DNA of 64,000 nt from Stenotrophomonas maltophilia (GTDB lineage: Bacteria; Pseudomonadota; Gammaproteobacteria; Xanthomonadales; Xanthomonadaceae), in NCBI RefSeq assembly GCF_004920835.1, contig NZ_QFHO01000009.1:85630-149629 (forward strand), read 5' to 3'. Each line of letters starts with the position of its first letter. The stretch's first letter is position 1. Both the position numbers and the translations under genes were made by a program. The notes beneath the pieces were generated by a model, which was not told the DNA's origin, searched no databases, and saw only the letters and a program-made list of their open reading frames with translations. This document shows positions 38,293 through 46,226 of this stretch, piece after piece.

Positions 38293-39762
38293 TTACTGCA
38301 GCCAGTCCTGGGGGTCCACTCGTGTTCCGTTGCGCAGCAGTTCCATGTGCAGGTGTGGGCCGGTGGTGCGCCCCGTGTTGCCGCTGCGGGCGATGGGATC
38401 GCCCCTGCGCACGCGCTGGCCTGGCTGTACGGCGAAGTCCTGCAGGTGCGCAAACAGCGACTGCCAGCCAGCGCCATGATCAATCACGACAACCGTGCCG
38501 TAGTTGGCGCCATCGGGATAGGCGTGGGTGGCAGCGATCACTGTGCCGTCGGCGGGGGCGAGCACGGCGGTGCCTCGGCGCGCGGCGAAGTCGGTGCCGC
38601 GATGGGCGCGCTGGCGGAAGTCGGAAACATGACCGAATACGCTGGTAACCCGCGTATTGGACAGCGGCGCAGCGAATGAAGGGGCTGGCGGCAGCGCTTC
38701 TTCCAGGACTGTTACTGATGTGACCGGCAATGGCAGCGGAAGAGACGGCGGCCCTGCCATCGCGGCGGCTTGGACGGTGGCCAGACCGACCGTGCAGGCG
38801 GCGCCCAGCGCGACCAGCAGCAGGACGCTGGTGATACCGGGGCGGCGACCCGCATCGCCCTGCAGCATATGCTGCAGGCGTAGCTGGTGGCCGCCGAAAT
38901 CGCGATGGGTCAGGGCACTGGCTGGTTGCTCTCCCGTAGCATGGCGAAGTGTCTGGATATAGGCGTGGGCCAACAGGCGGCCATCGTTGCTGGCGCCCCC
39001 CTCGGCCAGTGCACGCGCATCGCATTGCAACTCGGCGGCCAGCTGCACGCGCGCGGCAATGCGTCGTACGAACGGATTGAACCAGTACAGCGCACCGACC
39101 AGTCGCATCAATGCAGCGCGCTGGGGATCGCGGCGCTGCAGATGGGCCGCCTCATGGCCAATGACCAGGCGTAGCGTTCGATCCGGCAGGGCCAGGCTGG
39201 CCGCCGGCAGGATGATCTGTGGTTGCGGCCTGCACAGGGCAAACGGCGTGCCGTTGCCGGCTACAAAACGCAGCGCGACCCCTTTCTGCTGCAGCTCCCG
39301 CATGATCTGGCGCGATTGCGGTCCCGGCAGTTGCATTGACTGCAGCGGCTGACTCTCGCGCAACAGGGCGCGCAGCCGGCGGCTGGCCAACGCCCACCGA
39401 GCGAGGGCCAGCAGGGCCCCTGCGATATGGACGGTCAGCAGCAGTGGCGTCAGCCAGGCCATCAAGGGTTCGGTCGCCGCGAGTGCAGGCAGCTGCACGG
39501 ACAGCAGTGCGCCGGTGCCGCTGTCCAGCGCAACCGGCAATGTGCTGGACAGCTCCTGCAGCGGCGCGGCCTGCATCGGCAGCATCAGCGCCAGCAAGGG
39601 GGGCAGCACAGCGCACAACCACGCCCCCAGCCAGAAACGCGCCGACGCATGCGAGAGCCCGAGCTGGCGCTGCAACAGTTGCGCGCCGTACCAGACCAGG
39701 CCAGCCCCGAACAGGCTTGCAGTGAGGCTGATCATCCACAGGCCGGTTGATGACAGGCTCAT
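38293..39762 (-). CDS. M56-M23 fusion metallopeptidase (BlaR1-like plus LytM-like)
   Basis: 489 aa. The N-terminal half is a BlaR1/M56-type integral membrane protease: TMs at about 8-30, 43-63 and 100-122, zinc motif HEAAH (203-207) and third-ligand Glu in LAAELQCDA (about 244). A last TM (312-331) leads to a periplasmic M23 endopeptidase domain: HRGTD (His388, Asp391), FAH (His439) and HLH (470-472). So a cytoplasmic-side protease is fused to a cell-wall hydrolase fold. It overlaps the BlaI-type gene by four bases, as blaI-blaR1 pairs do. Confidence 0.88.
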   Translation of the reverse strand: MSLSSTGLWMISLTASLFGAGLVWYGAQLLQRQLGLSHASARFWLGAWLCAVLPPLLALMLPMQAAPLQELSSTLPVALDSGTGALLSVQLPALAATEPLMAWLTPLLLTVHIAGALLALARWALASRRLRALLRESQPLQSMQLPGPQSRQIMRELQQKGVALRFVAGNGTPFALCRPQPQIILPAASLALPDRTLRLVIGHEAAHLQRRDPQRAALMRLVGALYWFNPFVRRIAARVQLAAELQCDARALAEGGASNDGRLLAHAYIQTLRHATGEQPASALTHRDFGGHQLRLQHMLQGDAGRRPGITSVLLLVALGAACTVGLATVQAAAMAGPPSLPLPLPVTSVTVLEEALPPAPSFAAPLSNTRVTSVFGHVSDFRQRAHRGTDFAARRGTAVLAPADGTVIAATHAYPDGANYGTVVVIDHGAGWQSLFAHLQDFAVQPGQRVRRGDPIARSGNTGRTTGPHLHMELLRNGTRVDPQDWLQ

Positions 39763-40142
39763 GGCTGGTCCTCGTCGCCCTGGAGCAGCAGCGCCTGCAG
39801 TTGCTCGATTTCCTTGTCGCTCAGCAGGCGGCTTTCGGCGAAGGCCTGGGTCGGCAGCGGCCCGTCGATCTCCAGTACGCGGCGAGCGAAGTCGGCACTG
39901 AGTGCGGCCAGGGTGGCCACCTTGCCGACCTGGGCGCTGTAGACATTCAGGCCGTGCTGGCTGCCCTCTTTCACCAGCCCCTTGTCGACCATCCTTTCCA
40001 GCGTCTTGCGCGTGGACGAATACGACCAGTCCAGTGCAGCAGCTGCCGCGTTGTGCAGTTCACGCGCACTGCAGGCGCCATCGCGCCACAGGCACTTCAA
40101 CAACTCCAGTTCGGCGTTCGAAGGTGTTGGGGGGCGGGGCAT
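39759..40142 (-). CDS. BlaI/MecI/CopY-family repressor
   Basis: 127 aa. Winged helix: SNAELELLKCLWRDGACSARELHNAAAAALDWSYSSTRKTLERMVDKGLV, then a dimerisation tail. Members repress resistance or metal genes and are cut by a partner M56 protease when a signal arrives; here that partner is encoded next door with a four-base overlap. ATG 40142 (MPRPPTPSNAELELLK) is chosen because the family starts close to the NAELE motif. Its own operator is at 40166-40193. Confidence 0.9.
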   Translation of the reverse strand: MPRPPTPSNAELELLKCLWRDGACSARELHNAAAAALDWSYSSTRKTLERMVDKGLVKEGSQHGLNVYSAQVGKVATLAALSADFARRVLEIDGPLPTQAFAESRLLSDKEIEQLQALLLQGDEDQP

Positions 40143-40165
40143 GGCCAGACCTGTGCGTGCGATTG

Positions 40166-40193
40166 ATGTCGCGAGTGTGCGACATCTGTCGCA
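40166..40193. promoter_or_regulatory. overlapping dyads, BlaI-type operator
   Basis: TGCGACA-TC-TGTCGCA (40178-40193) is a perfect 7-bp dyad of the BlaI/MecI type (core GACA/TGTC). A second dyad, ATGTCGC at 40166-40172 with GCGACAT at 40179-40185, overlaps it. Both lie 24-51 bases upstream of the repressor ATG, where repressor binding would block transcription. Confidence 0.75.
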
Positions 40194-40233
40194 TGTCATG
40201 CAAGAGGGGCATCGAGGCGAGGAAGTACTGAGG

Positions 40234-41031
40234 TCAGTCGATCGCCATCCGGTCGATGACGCACAACGGCGTTTCGCCGGGGCGCAGGGTCAATACGCGC
40301 ACGCCGCTGCGGGTGACCGCCACGGTGTGCTCGAACTGCGCCGACAGCTTGCCGTCGCGGGTGTAGACCGGCCATTCGTCAGGCTGTTGGCGGATGGCCG
40401 GCTTTCCCTGGTTGAGCATCGGTTCGATGGTGAACACCATGCCTTCTTCCAGCACCATGCCGGTATTGGAATGGCCGTAGTGCAGGATCTGCGGTTCCTC
40501 GTGCATCTCCTGGCCGATGCCGTGGCCGCAGTATTCCTTCACTACGCTGTAGCCGTGGCTGCGCGCATGGCGGGCGATGGCGTGGCCGATGTCGCCCAGC
40601 CGCGCACCAGGACGCACGGCGGCAATTCCTTTCCACATCGCCTGGTAGGTGGTCTGCACCAGCCTGCGCGCGGCGTAGTCGACCTCACCGACCAGATAGG
40701 TGGTGCTGGAGTCGGCGATGTAGCCGTTCTTCTCCAGGGTGATGTCGAGGTTGACGATCTGGCCGCTGCGCAGCACGTCGGTGGAGCTGGGCACGCCGTG
40801 GCAGATGACGTTGTCGATCGAGGTGTTGAGCACGTACGGGAAGCCGTACTGGCCCTTGCTGGCCGGCCGCGCCTGCAGTTCATCGACGATCATGCGTTCG
40901 ACGAAATCGTTGATCTCCATGGTGCTACGGCCCTGCAGCGGCAGCCGGTCGAGTGCGGCGAACACCTGCGCCAGCAGGCGGCCGGATTCGGCCATCAGCG
41001 CGATCTCGTCGGGACGCTTGATGATCGCCAT
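40234..41031 (-). CDS. map: methionine aminopeptidase type I
   Basis: 265 aa. Removes the N-terminal Met from nascent proteins. Metal ligands and active site are present: His in VICHGVP, Asp pair in LDITLEKNGYIADSSTTYLVG, CGHGIGQEMHEEP, FTIEPMLNQG and FEHTVAVT. Cytoplasmic. It lies four bases downstream of a ParD-like gene, an unusual partner. Because most genomes encode another map near rpsB or in a ribosomal operon, this may be a second, specialised copy; that cannot be judged from this window. Confidence 0.93.
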   Translation of the reverse strand: MAIIKRPDEIALMAESGRLLAQVFAALDRLPLQGRSTMEINDFVERMIVDELQARPASKGQYGFPYVLNTSIDNVICHGVPSSTDVLRSGQIVNLDITLEKNGYIADSSTTYLVGEVDYAARRLVQTTYQAMWKGIAAVRPGARLGDIGHAIARHARSHGYSVVKEYCGHGIGQEMHEEPQILHYGHSNTGMVLEEGMVFTIEPMLNQGKPAIRQQPDEWPVYTRDGKLSAQFEHTVAVTRSGVRVLTLRPGETPLCVIDRMAID

Positions 41032-41035
41032 TGGC

Positions 41036-41248
41036 TCAGGCCCGGCCCGGCGACAACAGCGGCGGCTGCACGCCCGCCGCCCGCAGTTCGCTGGCGACGA
41101 TGTCCTGGAAGCTGAGCGTGGGGTTCAGCTCGCACAGCATGCCGACCCTGATCCAGAAATTGGCCTGGGCATTGATCGAGCGGCTGGAAACGGTGCAGGC
41201 ACGGCGCAGCTGGTCGTGCAGGGTGTCATCGATGTTGACGATGCCCAT
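41036..41248 (-). CDS. ParD-like ribbon-helix-helix protein
   Basis: 70 aa. MGIVNIDDTLHDQLRRACTVSSRSINAQANFWIRVGML is the pattern of the ParD_like family: a beta-strand then two helices. It lacks a usual ParE toxin neighbour; instead the methionine aminopeptidase gene follows by four bases. Start at ATG 41248, behind AGGA. The 28-bp palindrome at 41269-41296 is directly upstream, so autoregulation is likely. Function unknown. Confidence 0.8.
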   Translation of the reverse strand: MGIVNIDDTLHDQLRRACTVSSRSINAQANFWIRVGMLCELNPTLSFQDIVASELRAAGVQPPLLSPGRA

Positions 41249-41268
41249 GGGCGGTCCTGGAGGAGTCG

Positions 41269-41296
41269 ATATACGAAGCGTATACGTTTCGTATAT
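41269..41296. promoter_or_regulatory. 28-bp palindromic operator upstream of the ParD-like gene
   Basis: Outer arms ATATACGAA (41269-41277) and TTCGTATAT (41288-41296) share their centre with an inner CGTATACG (41279-41286); 26 of 28 positions are symmetric. It ends 20 bases before the ParD-like ATG. It fits a multi-site operator for a ribbon-helix-helix dimer pair. Confidence 0.8.
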
Positions 41297-41316
41297 CCAC
41301 CTCAAGGCCAGGCGGT

Positions 41317-41676
41317 TCAGCTGGCGTCGGTGGCAAAGCGCAGGCGGTTGCCGTCCGGGTCGTGTAGCAGCATCTCCCGGCTGCCCCATTCGGTGTCGTG
41401 TGGCGGTTGCTCGATCGGCACGTTGGCGGCACTGAAGGCGCGGTGCAGGCTGTCGACGTCGTCGACGATGAAGTACACCGCGCCGCCGACCTCGCAGTCA
41501 CCGCTGTGTTCGGTGAGGAAGATCGTCTGGCCGTCGCGGGTGAGCTGGGCGAACAGCGGGAAGCCGGGTTCGAAGCGGTGTTCCCAGTCAACCACGAAAC
41601 CGAGCCCCTGTACGTAGAACGGCACGGTGGTATCGGCGTGGCGCATGCGCAGTTGCGGGATGACGGTCTGGGGCAT
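41317..41676 (-). CDS. VOC-family (glyoxalase/bleomycin-resistance fold) protein
   Basis: 119 aa with the paired beta-alpha-beta-beta-beta units of the VOC fold: VIPQLRMRHADTTVPFYVQGLGFVVDW at the start and REMLLHDPDGNRLRFA near the end. Members bind metals, fosfomycin-type drugs or small metabolites; the function here is open. ATG 41676 is chosen; the longer frame upstream runs into the repeat cluster. Confidence 0.82.
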   Translation of the reverse strand: MPQTVIPQLRMRHADTTVPFYVQGLGFVVDWEHRFEPGFPLFAQLTRDGQTIFLTEHSGDCEVGGAVYFIVDDVDSLHRAFSAANVPIEQPPHDTEWGSREMLLHDPDGNRLRFATDAS

Positions 41677-41705
41677 GGCGAGGGCTCCTGGGGTGGGAAC
41701 CCAGT

Positions 41706-41879
41706 GTAGTGTCGGCCGCTGGCCGGCATCCTCGTGGAACTGGGAACAATGAGGTTGCCGGCCAGCGGCCGGCACTACCGACTCTGCCTGGGCCTGGTAG
41801 TTGCCAACCTTGGTTGGCATTGCCGGCCAGCGGCCGGCACTACCGAACCGAAGCCACGTCGGCCAGCGGCCGGCACGAC
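41706..41879. repeat. cluster of five SMAG-type palindromes
   Basis: Copies at 41706-41728 (GTAG head), 41756-41778 (inverted), 41797-41819 (GTAG head, TTGCCAACC core), 41821-41843 (inverted) and about 41857-41879 (partial, inverted). They fill the spacer between the VOC gene and the end of the eight-gene cluster and form two large inverted pairs. Confidence 0.85.
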
Positions 41880-41888
41880 CAGAAGCGG

Positions 41889-42773
41889 TCAGCAGGCGGT
41901 CGGCACCGAGGCCATCGCCGCCAGTAGCTCCCGGTTCACCTGCTGGTGCCGCGCCTGCCACACCGGCAGATCCCCGGCGCTGACGTCAGGCTGGCCATCC
42001 AGCGACGACAGCCAGCGCTTGAAGCGGCTCTGGTAGTGGGCCAGCGACACTTCGCCGGTGATGTCACTGCCGGCCAGGCCACCGGCGCGCAGCGCTTCGA
42101 TCACCACCAGTGCGTGTTCCAGCTGGAAGCGGCCCTGGTCCCAGTTGCTGCGGGCAACGTCCTCGGCGAACACGTCCTTGTCGATCGACAGGTAGGTCGG
42201 TTGCGGCGACTTGGCCTGCTCGGCGGCGAATGCGGCGACCAGCGCCTCCGGATGCTCGAAGCGGCGGAATGCATGGCCCATGCCCAGGCGGTGACCCCAG
42301 CCCACGTCCACGTCCATGCACCAGTACGTCAGCCGGCCGCTCATCAGCGGGCGCCAGTGGTTCTCCCAGGCATGGCCGAGGCCGATGTCGCTGGAGGTGA
42401 TGCCGAGCACGTGGATGTGCGAGATCTGTGGCAGCTTGCTGGCGGCGTTCACCCACGAACCGCAGTGCATGCCGAACGGGAAACGCATGTTGTCCGGATG
42501 GTTGTCCAGCACCACCAGCTGGAACGGCGCCTGCATGCGCATGCGCTGCAGCAGCGGCAGGCTGAGGTGATGGAAGTCGCCACTGCCGAGCATCACCGTG
42601 CCGAGCTGCGCGGGCAGCGGTGCCAGCACTTCAGTGGCGAAACGCTCCAGGGTCGCATTGCTGCAGGCGAAGCGCAGTGGATCGTGCCACTGCGACAGGG
42701 CCAGGGTCTGCGCTTGTGGCAGCGGCAGCACGCCACCGTCCAGGTCCAGGATCAGCGGGGAACGCAACGGCAT
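41889..42773 (-). CDS. arginase-fold (ureohydrolase superfamily) protein
   Basis: 294 aa. The three metal-binding motifs of the arginase/agmatinase/deacetylase fold are all retained in variant form: GSGDFHH (63-69), DNHPD (90-94) and SIDKDVF (196-202). That implies a di-metal C-N hydrolase, acting on a guanidine, amidine or N-acyl group. It is the last gene of an eight-gene cluster and lies three bases after the GNAT/FemAB-type gene, so coupled to it. The substrate is unknown; true arginase activity is not implied. Confidence 0.82.
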   Translation of the reverse strand: MPLRSPLILDLDGGVLPLPQAQTLALSQWHDPLRFACSNATLERFATEVLAPLPAQLGTVMLGSGDFHHLSLPLLQRMRMQAPFQLVVLDNHPDNMRFPFGMHCGSWVNAASKLPQISHIHVLGITSSDIGLGHAWENHWRPLMSGRLTYWCMDVDVGWGHRLGMGHAFRRFEHPEALVAAFAAEQAKSPQPTYLSIDKDVFAEDVARSNWDQGRFQLEHALVVIEALRAGGLAGSDITGEVSLAHYQSRFKRWLSSLDGQPDVSAGDLPVWQARHQQVNRELLAAMASVPTAC

Positions 42774-42776
42774 CGT

Positions 42777-43847
42777 TCAACCGCCTCCATCAGGTTCGCC
42801 CTGCAGGTACGGTGCCAGCCTGCGCAGGGCAGCACGCAGCAGCGGGGAACGGGCGTGGATCGCATGCCGGGTGGAGGTGAAGCTGGCACCCAGTTCGGCC
42901 TTGATCCGCGAATCGGTCCAGCCGGCCACGTAGTGGCTCAGGCCGTGCTGCAGCGCGTACTCGAGGTTGTGCATCCAGCTCACCGCGTACAGGTTGTGCT
43001 CGCGCGATTGCGGATAGGCCAGGCCGATGTACTTGTCCACCAGCTTGCCGGCATGCACGTAGCACAGGTTCCAGCCGATCAGCTGGCCCTGGTGGCGGTA
43101 CAGGAACATCCGTCCCTGGCCTTGGCTGTCGGCCAGAAGGTACTGGAAATAGGGCAGGTCGAGCTGGTCGAAATGCACCGCGCTCTGCGCGAACACGCCC
43201 AGGTACAGCGCGTACAGTTCGGCCTGCAGCTGCGGGTCGGCCAGCGCCGGATCACCAGTGGCTACGCAGTCGATCTGCAGGTCATCACGCGAGCGCAGCT
43301 TGCGCCGGATGTTCTTGCGGCGCGAGGACGACAGGCGGCCGAGATAGCCGTCGAGCGAATCGAAATCGATCGCCACCCAGGCCAGCGGCATGCCTTCCAG
43401 TTCAACGAAGCCGCGCTCCAGCAATGCCTGCAGGAACGCGCCGCTGTGTGCGTTGGCGGCGTCGTCCAGCAGCGGTGAATCGATGGCCAGGTCCTTGACC
43501 ACCAGCAGGCGCGTATCGCCGGTCGCGTGACGCGTCACGTCCTCGGCCAGTGCCTCCGGCGCGACGTGCGCCGGCAGCGGGGTGTACTCGGTGCTGGTGG
43601 CACCGATGAAGCGGGTCTGCCAGGTGATCCACGGCCGCCACAGGCGCGACAGCGGCAGGCCGAGCAGCTTGCCGCGGAGTGCGTCGTCCATCGTGGTGGT
43701 CAGGTCCAGCGGCGCACGGAAGGTCGGCAGGCCACTGGGCAGCCGGCCTGCCTCGAAACCGAGCGGCGGGTGGGCCAGGAAGCCTTCCAACAGCGCGGCC
43801 GGTTCCAGCGCAGTGCTGGATGCACGTGACGTCATCTCCATCGGCAC
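42777..43847 (-). CDS. GNAT/FemAB-like acyl- or aminoacyl-transferase
   Basis: 356 aa with the double-GNAT type fold of FemAB-like proteins (the PF04339-type group). Visible parts: SSRRKNIRRKLRS, a segment typical of this group, then FAQSAVHFDQLDLPYFQYLL, GRMFLYRHQGQLIGWNLCYVHAGKLVDKYIGL and YALQHGLSHYVAGWTDSRIKAELG. Such enzymes transfer acyl or aminoacyl groups to amines. Middle gene of the cluster, 23 bases after the class III aminotransferase. Substrate unknown. Confidence 0.78.
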   Translation of the reverse strand: MPMEMTSRASSTALEPAALLEGFLAHPPLGFEAGRLPSGLPTFRAPLDLTTTMDDALRGKLLGLPLSRLWRPWITWQTRFIGATSTEYTPLPAHVAPEALAEDVTRHATGDTRLLVVKDLAIDSPLLDDAANAHSGAFLQALLERGFVELEGMPLAWVAIDFDSLDGYLGRLSSSRRKNIRRKLRSRDDLQIDCVATGDPALADPQLQAELYALYLGVFAQSAVHFDQLDLPYFQYLLADSQGQGRMFLYRHQGQLIGWNLCYVHAGKLVDKYIGLAYPQSREHNLYAVSWMHNLEYALQHGLSHYVAGWTDSRIKAELGASFTSTRHAIHARSPLLRAALRRLAPYLQGEPDGGG

Positions 43848-43870
43848 GGGAACCGGCAGCGCATCCGACC

Positions 43871-45271
43871 TCAGCCCTTGGCCTTGGTCAGCGCCTGGTC
43901 GAGCAGGGTGATCGCCAGGTCGATCTCTTCGTAGCTGATGTCCAGCGACGGCGCGAAGGTGATCACGTTCTTGTACCAGCCACCCACGTCGAGCACGAGG
44001 CCCATGCGCTTGCCGTCGTGCAGCAGGTCACCGGCCAGGCCGATGTCGACCATGCGGTCCAGCAGTTCCTTGTTCGGGGTGTAGCCGTCGGTCTGGCAGA
44101 TTTCCGCACGCAGGGCCAGGCCCAGGCCGTCGACATCGCCGATTTCCGGGTGGCGCTTCTGCAGGCCACGCAGGCCGTCGAGGAAGTACGCGCCCTTTTC
44201 CGGCACGGTGCGCTCGTAATCCATTTCCTTGCCCAGCTTCAGCACTTCCAGGCCCAGGCGGGTGCCCAGCGGGTTGGAGTTGAAGGTGGAGTGGGTGGAG
44301 CCCGGCGGGAACACGGTCGGGTTGATCAGCTCTTCGCGCGCCCACAGGCCCGACAGCGGGTTCAGGCCGTTGGTCAGCGCCTTGCCGAACACCAGCACGT
44401 CCGGGGTCACGCCGAAGTGCTCGATCGCCCACAGCTTGCCGGTGCGCCAGAAGCCCATCTGGATTTCATCGACGACCATCAGGATGCCGTACTTGTCCAG
44501 CACGCGCTTGAGGCCGGTGAAGAAGTTGCGCGGCGGGATGACGTAGCCGCCGGTGCCCTGGATCGGCTCGACATAGAACGCGGCGTACTCGGCCTGGCCG
44601 ACCTTGGGATCCCACACGCCGTTGTACTCGCTTTCGAACAGGCGCTCGAACTGCCACACGCAGTGGTCGGAATACTCGTCCGGGGTCATGCCCTTCGGGC
44701 GACGGAACGGGTACGGGAACGGGATGAACATCGCGCGCTCGCCGAAGTGGCCGTAGCGGCGGCGGTAGCGGTAGCTGGAGGTGATCGACGACGCACCCAG
44801 GGTGCGGCCGTGGTAACCACCTTCGAAGGCGAACATCAGGCTCTTGCCGCCACGCGCGTTGCGCACGATCTTCAGTGAGTCTTCAATGGCCTGCGCGCCG
44901 CCGACGTTGAAATGCACGCGGCCGTCGAGGCCGAACTTCTCGTGCATGTCCACGGCAATGGTCTTGGCCAGCTGCACGCGGGTCGGGTGCAGGTACTGGC
45001 TGGCCACCTGCGGCAGGGTGTCGATCTGGTCCTTCAGCGCGTCGTTCAGGCGCTTGTTGCTGTAGCCGAAGTTGCAGGCCGAGTACCACATCTGCAGGTC
45101 GAGGTAGGGCACGCCCGCACCGTCGAACATGTAGCTGCCTTCACCGCGCTGGAAGATCTTCGGCGGGTCGACGTAGTGGACGGTGTCGCCGAAGGAGCTG
45201 TAACGGGCTTCGTCGGCCAGCAGCTGCGCGTCGGAGGCGGCTGCGTCGGCGTTCTTGTCAAAAATGTTCAT
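43871..45271 (-). CDS. class III PLP aminotransferase
   Basis: 466 aa. Fold-type I, class III (omega-amino acid/ornithine-type) enzyme. The Schiff-base lysine is in DVLVFGKALTNGL (about residue 296), the cofactor Asp in LMVVDEIQMGFWRTG, and VGGAQAIEDSLKIVRNARGG forms the phosphate-binding region. Cytoplasmic. The start is ATG 45271 (MNIFDKNADAAASDAQLL). In a cluster with a second PLP enzyme, a phosphatase and a transferase, it probably makes or consumes an omega-amine. Specific substrate unknown. Confidence 0.88.
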   Translation of the reverse strand: MNIFDKNADAAASDAQLLADEARYSSFGDTVHYVDPPKIFQRGEGSYMFDGAGVPYLDLQMWYSACNFGYSNKRLNDALKDQIDTLPQVASQYLHPTRVQLAKTIAVDMHEKFGLDGRVHFNVGGAQAIEDSLKIVRNARGGKSLMFAFEGGYHGRTLGASSITSSYRYRRRYGHFGERAMFIPFPYPFRRPKGMTPDEYSDHCVWQFERLFESEYNGVWDPKVGQAEYAAFYVEPIQGTGGYVIPPRNFFTGLKRVLDKYGILMVVDEIQMGFWRTGKLWAIEHFGVTPDVLVFGKALTNGLNPLSGLWAREELINPTVFPPGSTHSTFNSNPLGTRLGLEVLKLGKEMDYERTVPEKGAYFLDGLRGLQKRHPEIGDVDGLGLALRAEICQTDGYTPNKELLDRMVDIGLAGDLLHDGKRMGLVLDVGGWYKNVITFAPSLDISYEEIDLAITLLDQALTKAKG

Positions 45272-45335
45272 GCAGTTCGGTTCCGTGAAGGACGTTCGAA
45301 AGAGGACAACAGGGGGCGTGCTTGGAAGGGAGTGC

Positions 45336-46052
45336 TCAGGCGGTGGCCAGCAGCAGCGGCAGTGCGGCAGGCTGCGGGCTGGCGTCGATGCGACGTGGCT
45401 GCAGCAGGCTGCCATCAAGCAGGCGCGGCAACAGTGCGATTGCATCGTGGAAGGTGTCGATGGCGGCATGCTCGATGCCGGCATTGCTGCAATGGGTGAT
45501 CAGGCGACGCTTGGCGAACACGAAGTCGGCGTCTTCGGACACGCAGAAGTCCGAGCTGCCATCGCCGATCATCAGCACGCGCGGTGCTTCTTTGGCGCGT
45601 GCCTGTGCGGCGCAGGTGCATTTGCAGGTGCCGCTGCGGCAACCTTCGGCCTGGTAGGGCGATTCCAGTTCCCAATGGTCATCGCACCAGCGCAGGTGGT
45701 TGGCCACCACCGGCAGCGGCGGCAGGCCATGGTTGGCGAGGATGCGGTGGATCGCATAGTCCAGACCATCACTGACGATGCGCAGCGGCAGGCCGAGCTG
45801 GTCGGCACGGGTGACGAAGGCGGAGAAACCCGGATCGATCTGCACCTGGTCCAGGTGGGCGTCGAGCGTGGCCGGGTCGAGCTTCAACAACCGCACCTGG
45901 CCCTGCATGCATTCGCGCGAGCCGATCTTTCCCGACTTCCACTGGTCTTCCAGCGCCTGCCAGCCCGGCTGGCCGTACTTCTCCAGCAGCGAGTCGATGA
46001 CATCTTCGAGGCTGATGGTGCCATCGAAGTCACACAGGATGCTCCAGCGCAT
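45336..46052 (-). CDS. HAD-IB phosphatase, MtnX/PHOSPHO-like
   Basis: 238 aa. HAD motif I CDFDGT (nucleophile Asp8, acid/base Asp10), motif II Ser94 in IVSDG, motif IV GDGSSD (163-168). A cysteine cluster in the cap (Cys138, Cys143, Cys145, Cys147) recalls the Cys-rich segment of PHOSPHO1-type phosphocholine/phosphoethanolamine phosphatases and MtnX-like proteins. The start is ATG 46052 (MRWSILCDFDGT). A 174-base gap with a hairpin separates it from the DegT gene, so it may head its own transcript with the three genes below it. Confidence 0.85.
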   Translation of the reverse strand: MRWSILCDFDGTISLEDVIDSLLEKYGQPGWQALEDQWKSGKIGSRECMQGQVRLLKLDPATLDAHLDQVQIDPGFSAFVTRADQLGLPLRIVSDGLDYAIHRILANHGLPPLPVVANHLRWCDDHWELESPYQAEGCRSGTCKCTCAAQARAKEAPRVLMIGDGSSDFCVSEDADFVFAKRRLITHCSNAGIEHAAIDTFHDAIALLPRLLDGSLLQPRRIDASPQPAALPLLLATA

Positions 46053-46199
46053 GGGCAGGTCCGTCGATGAAAGAAACGTCCGGCGCGATGCCGGGGCAGG
46101 CTCAATGTAGGCAGGCAGCCTTTCTCGTTCCTTTCCTGTTGAAAGCTCGCATTTCCGGCCGGGGAAAGCGTTCAGGAAGGTGCAGGGATGAATGCGTGT

Positions 46200-46220
46200 G
46201 GCGCAGGTCATGCCTGCGCC
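46200..46220. terminator. hairpin between the DegT and HAD genes
   Basis: GGCGCAGG / CCTGCGCC stem with a 5-base TCATG loop, just past the DegT-type gene stop. No T-tract follows on the minus strand. It could be an mRNA processing or attenuation point inside the cluster. Confidence 0.4.
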
Positions 46221-46226
46221 TGAAGG

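Noticed and set aside
41706..41879. possible CRISPR array from repeated palindromes
   Set aside because: The units alternate in orientation, differ in core sequence and have irregular spacing; they are SMAG/REP-type repeats, and no cas genes are present.
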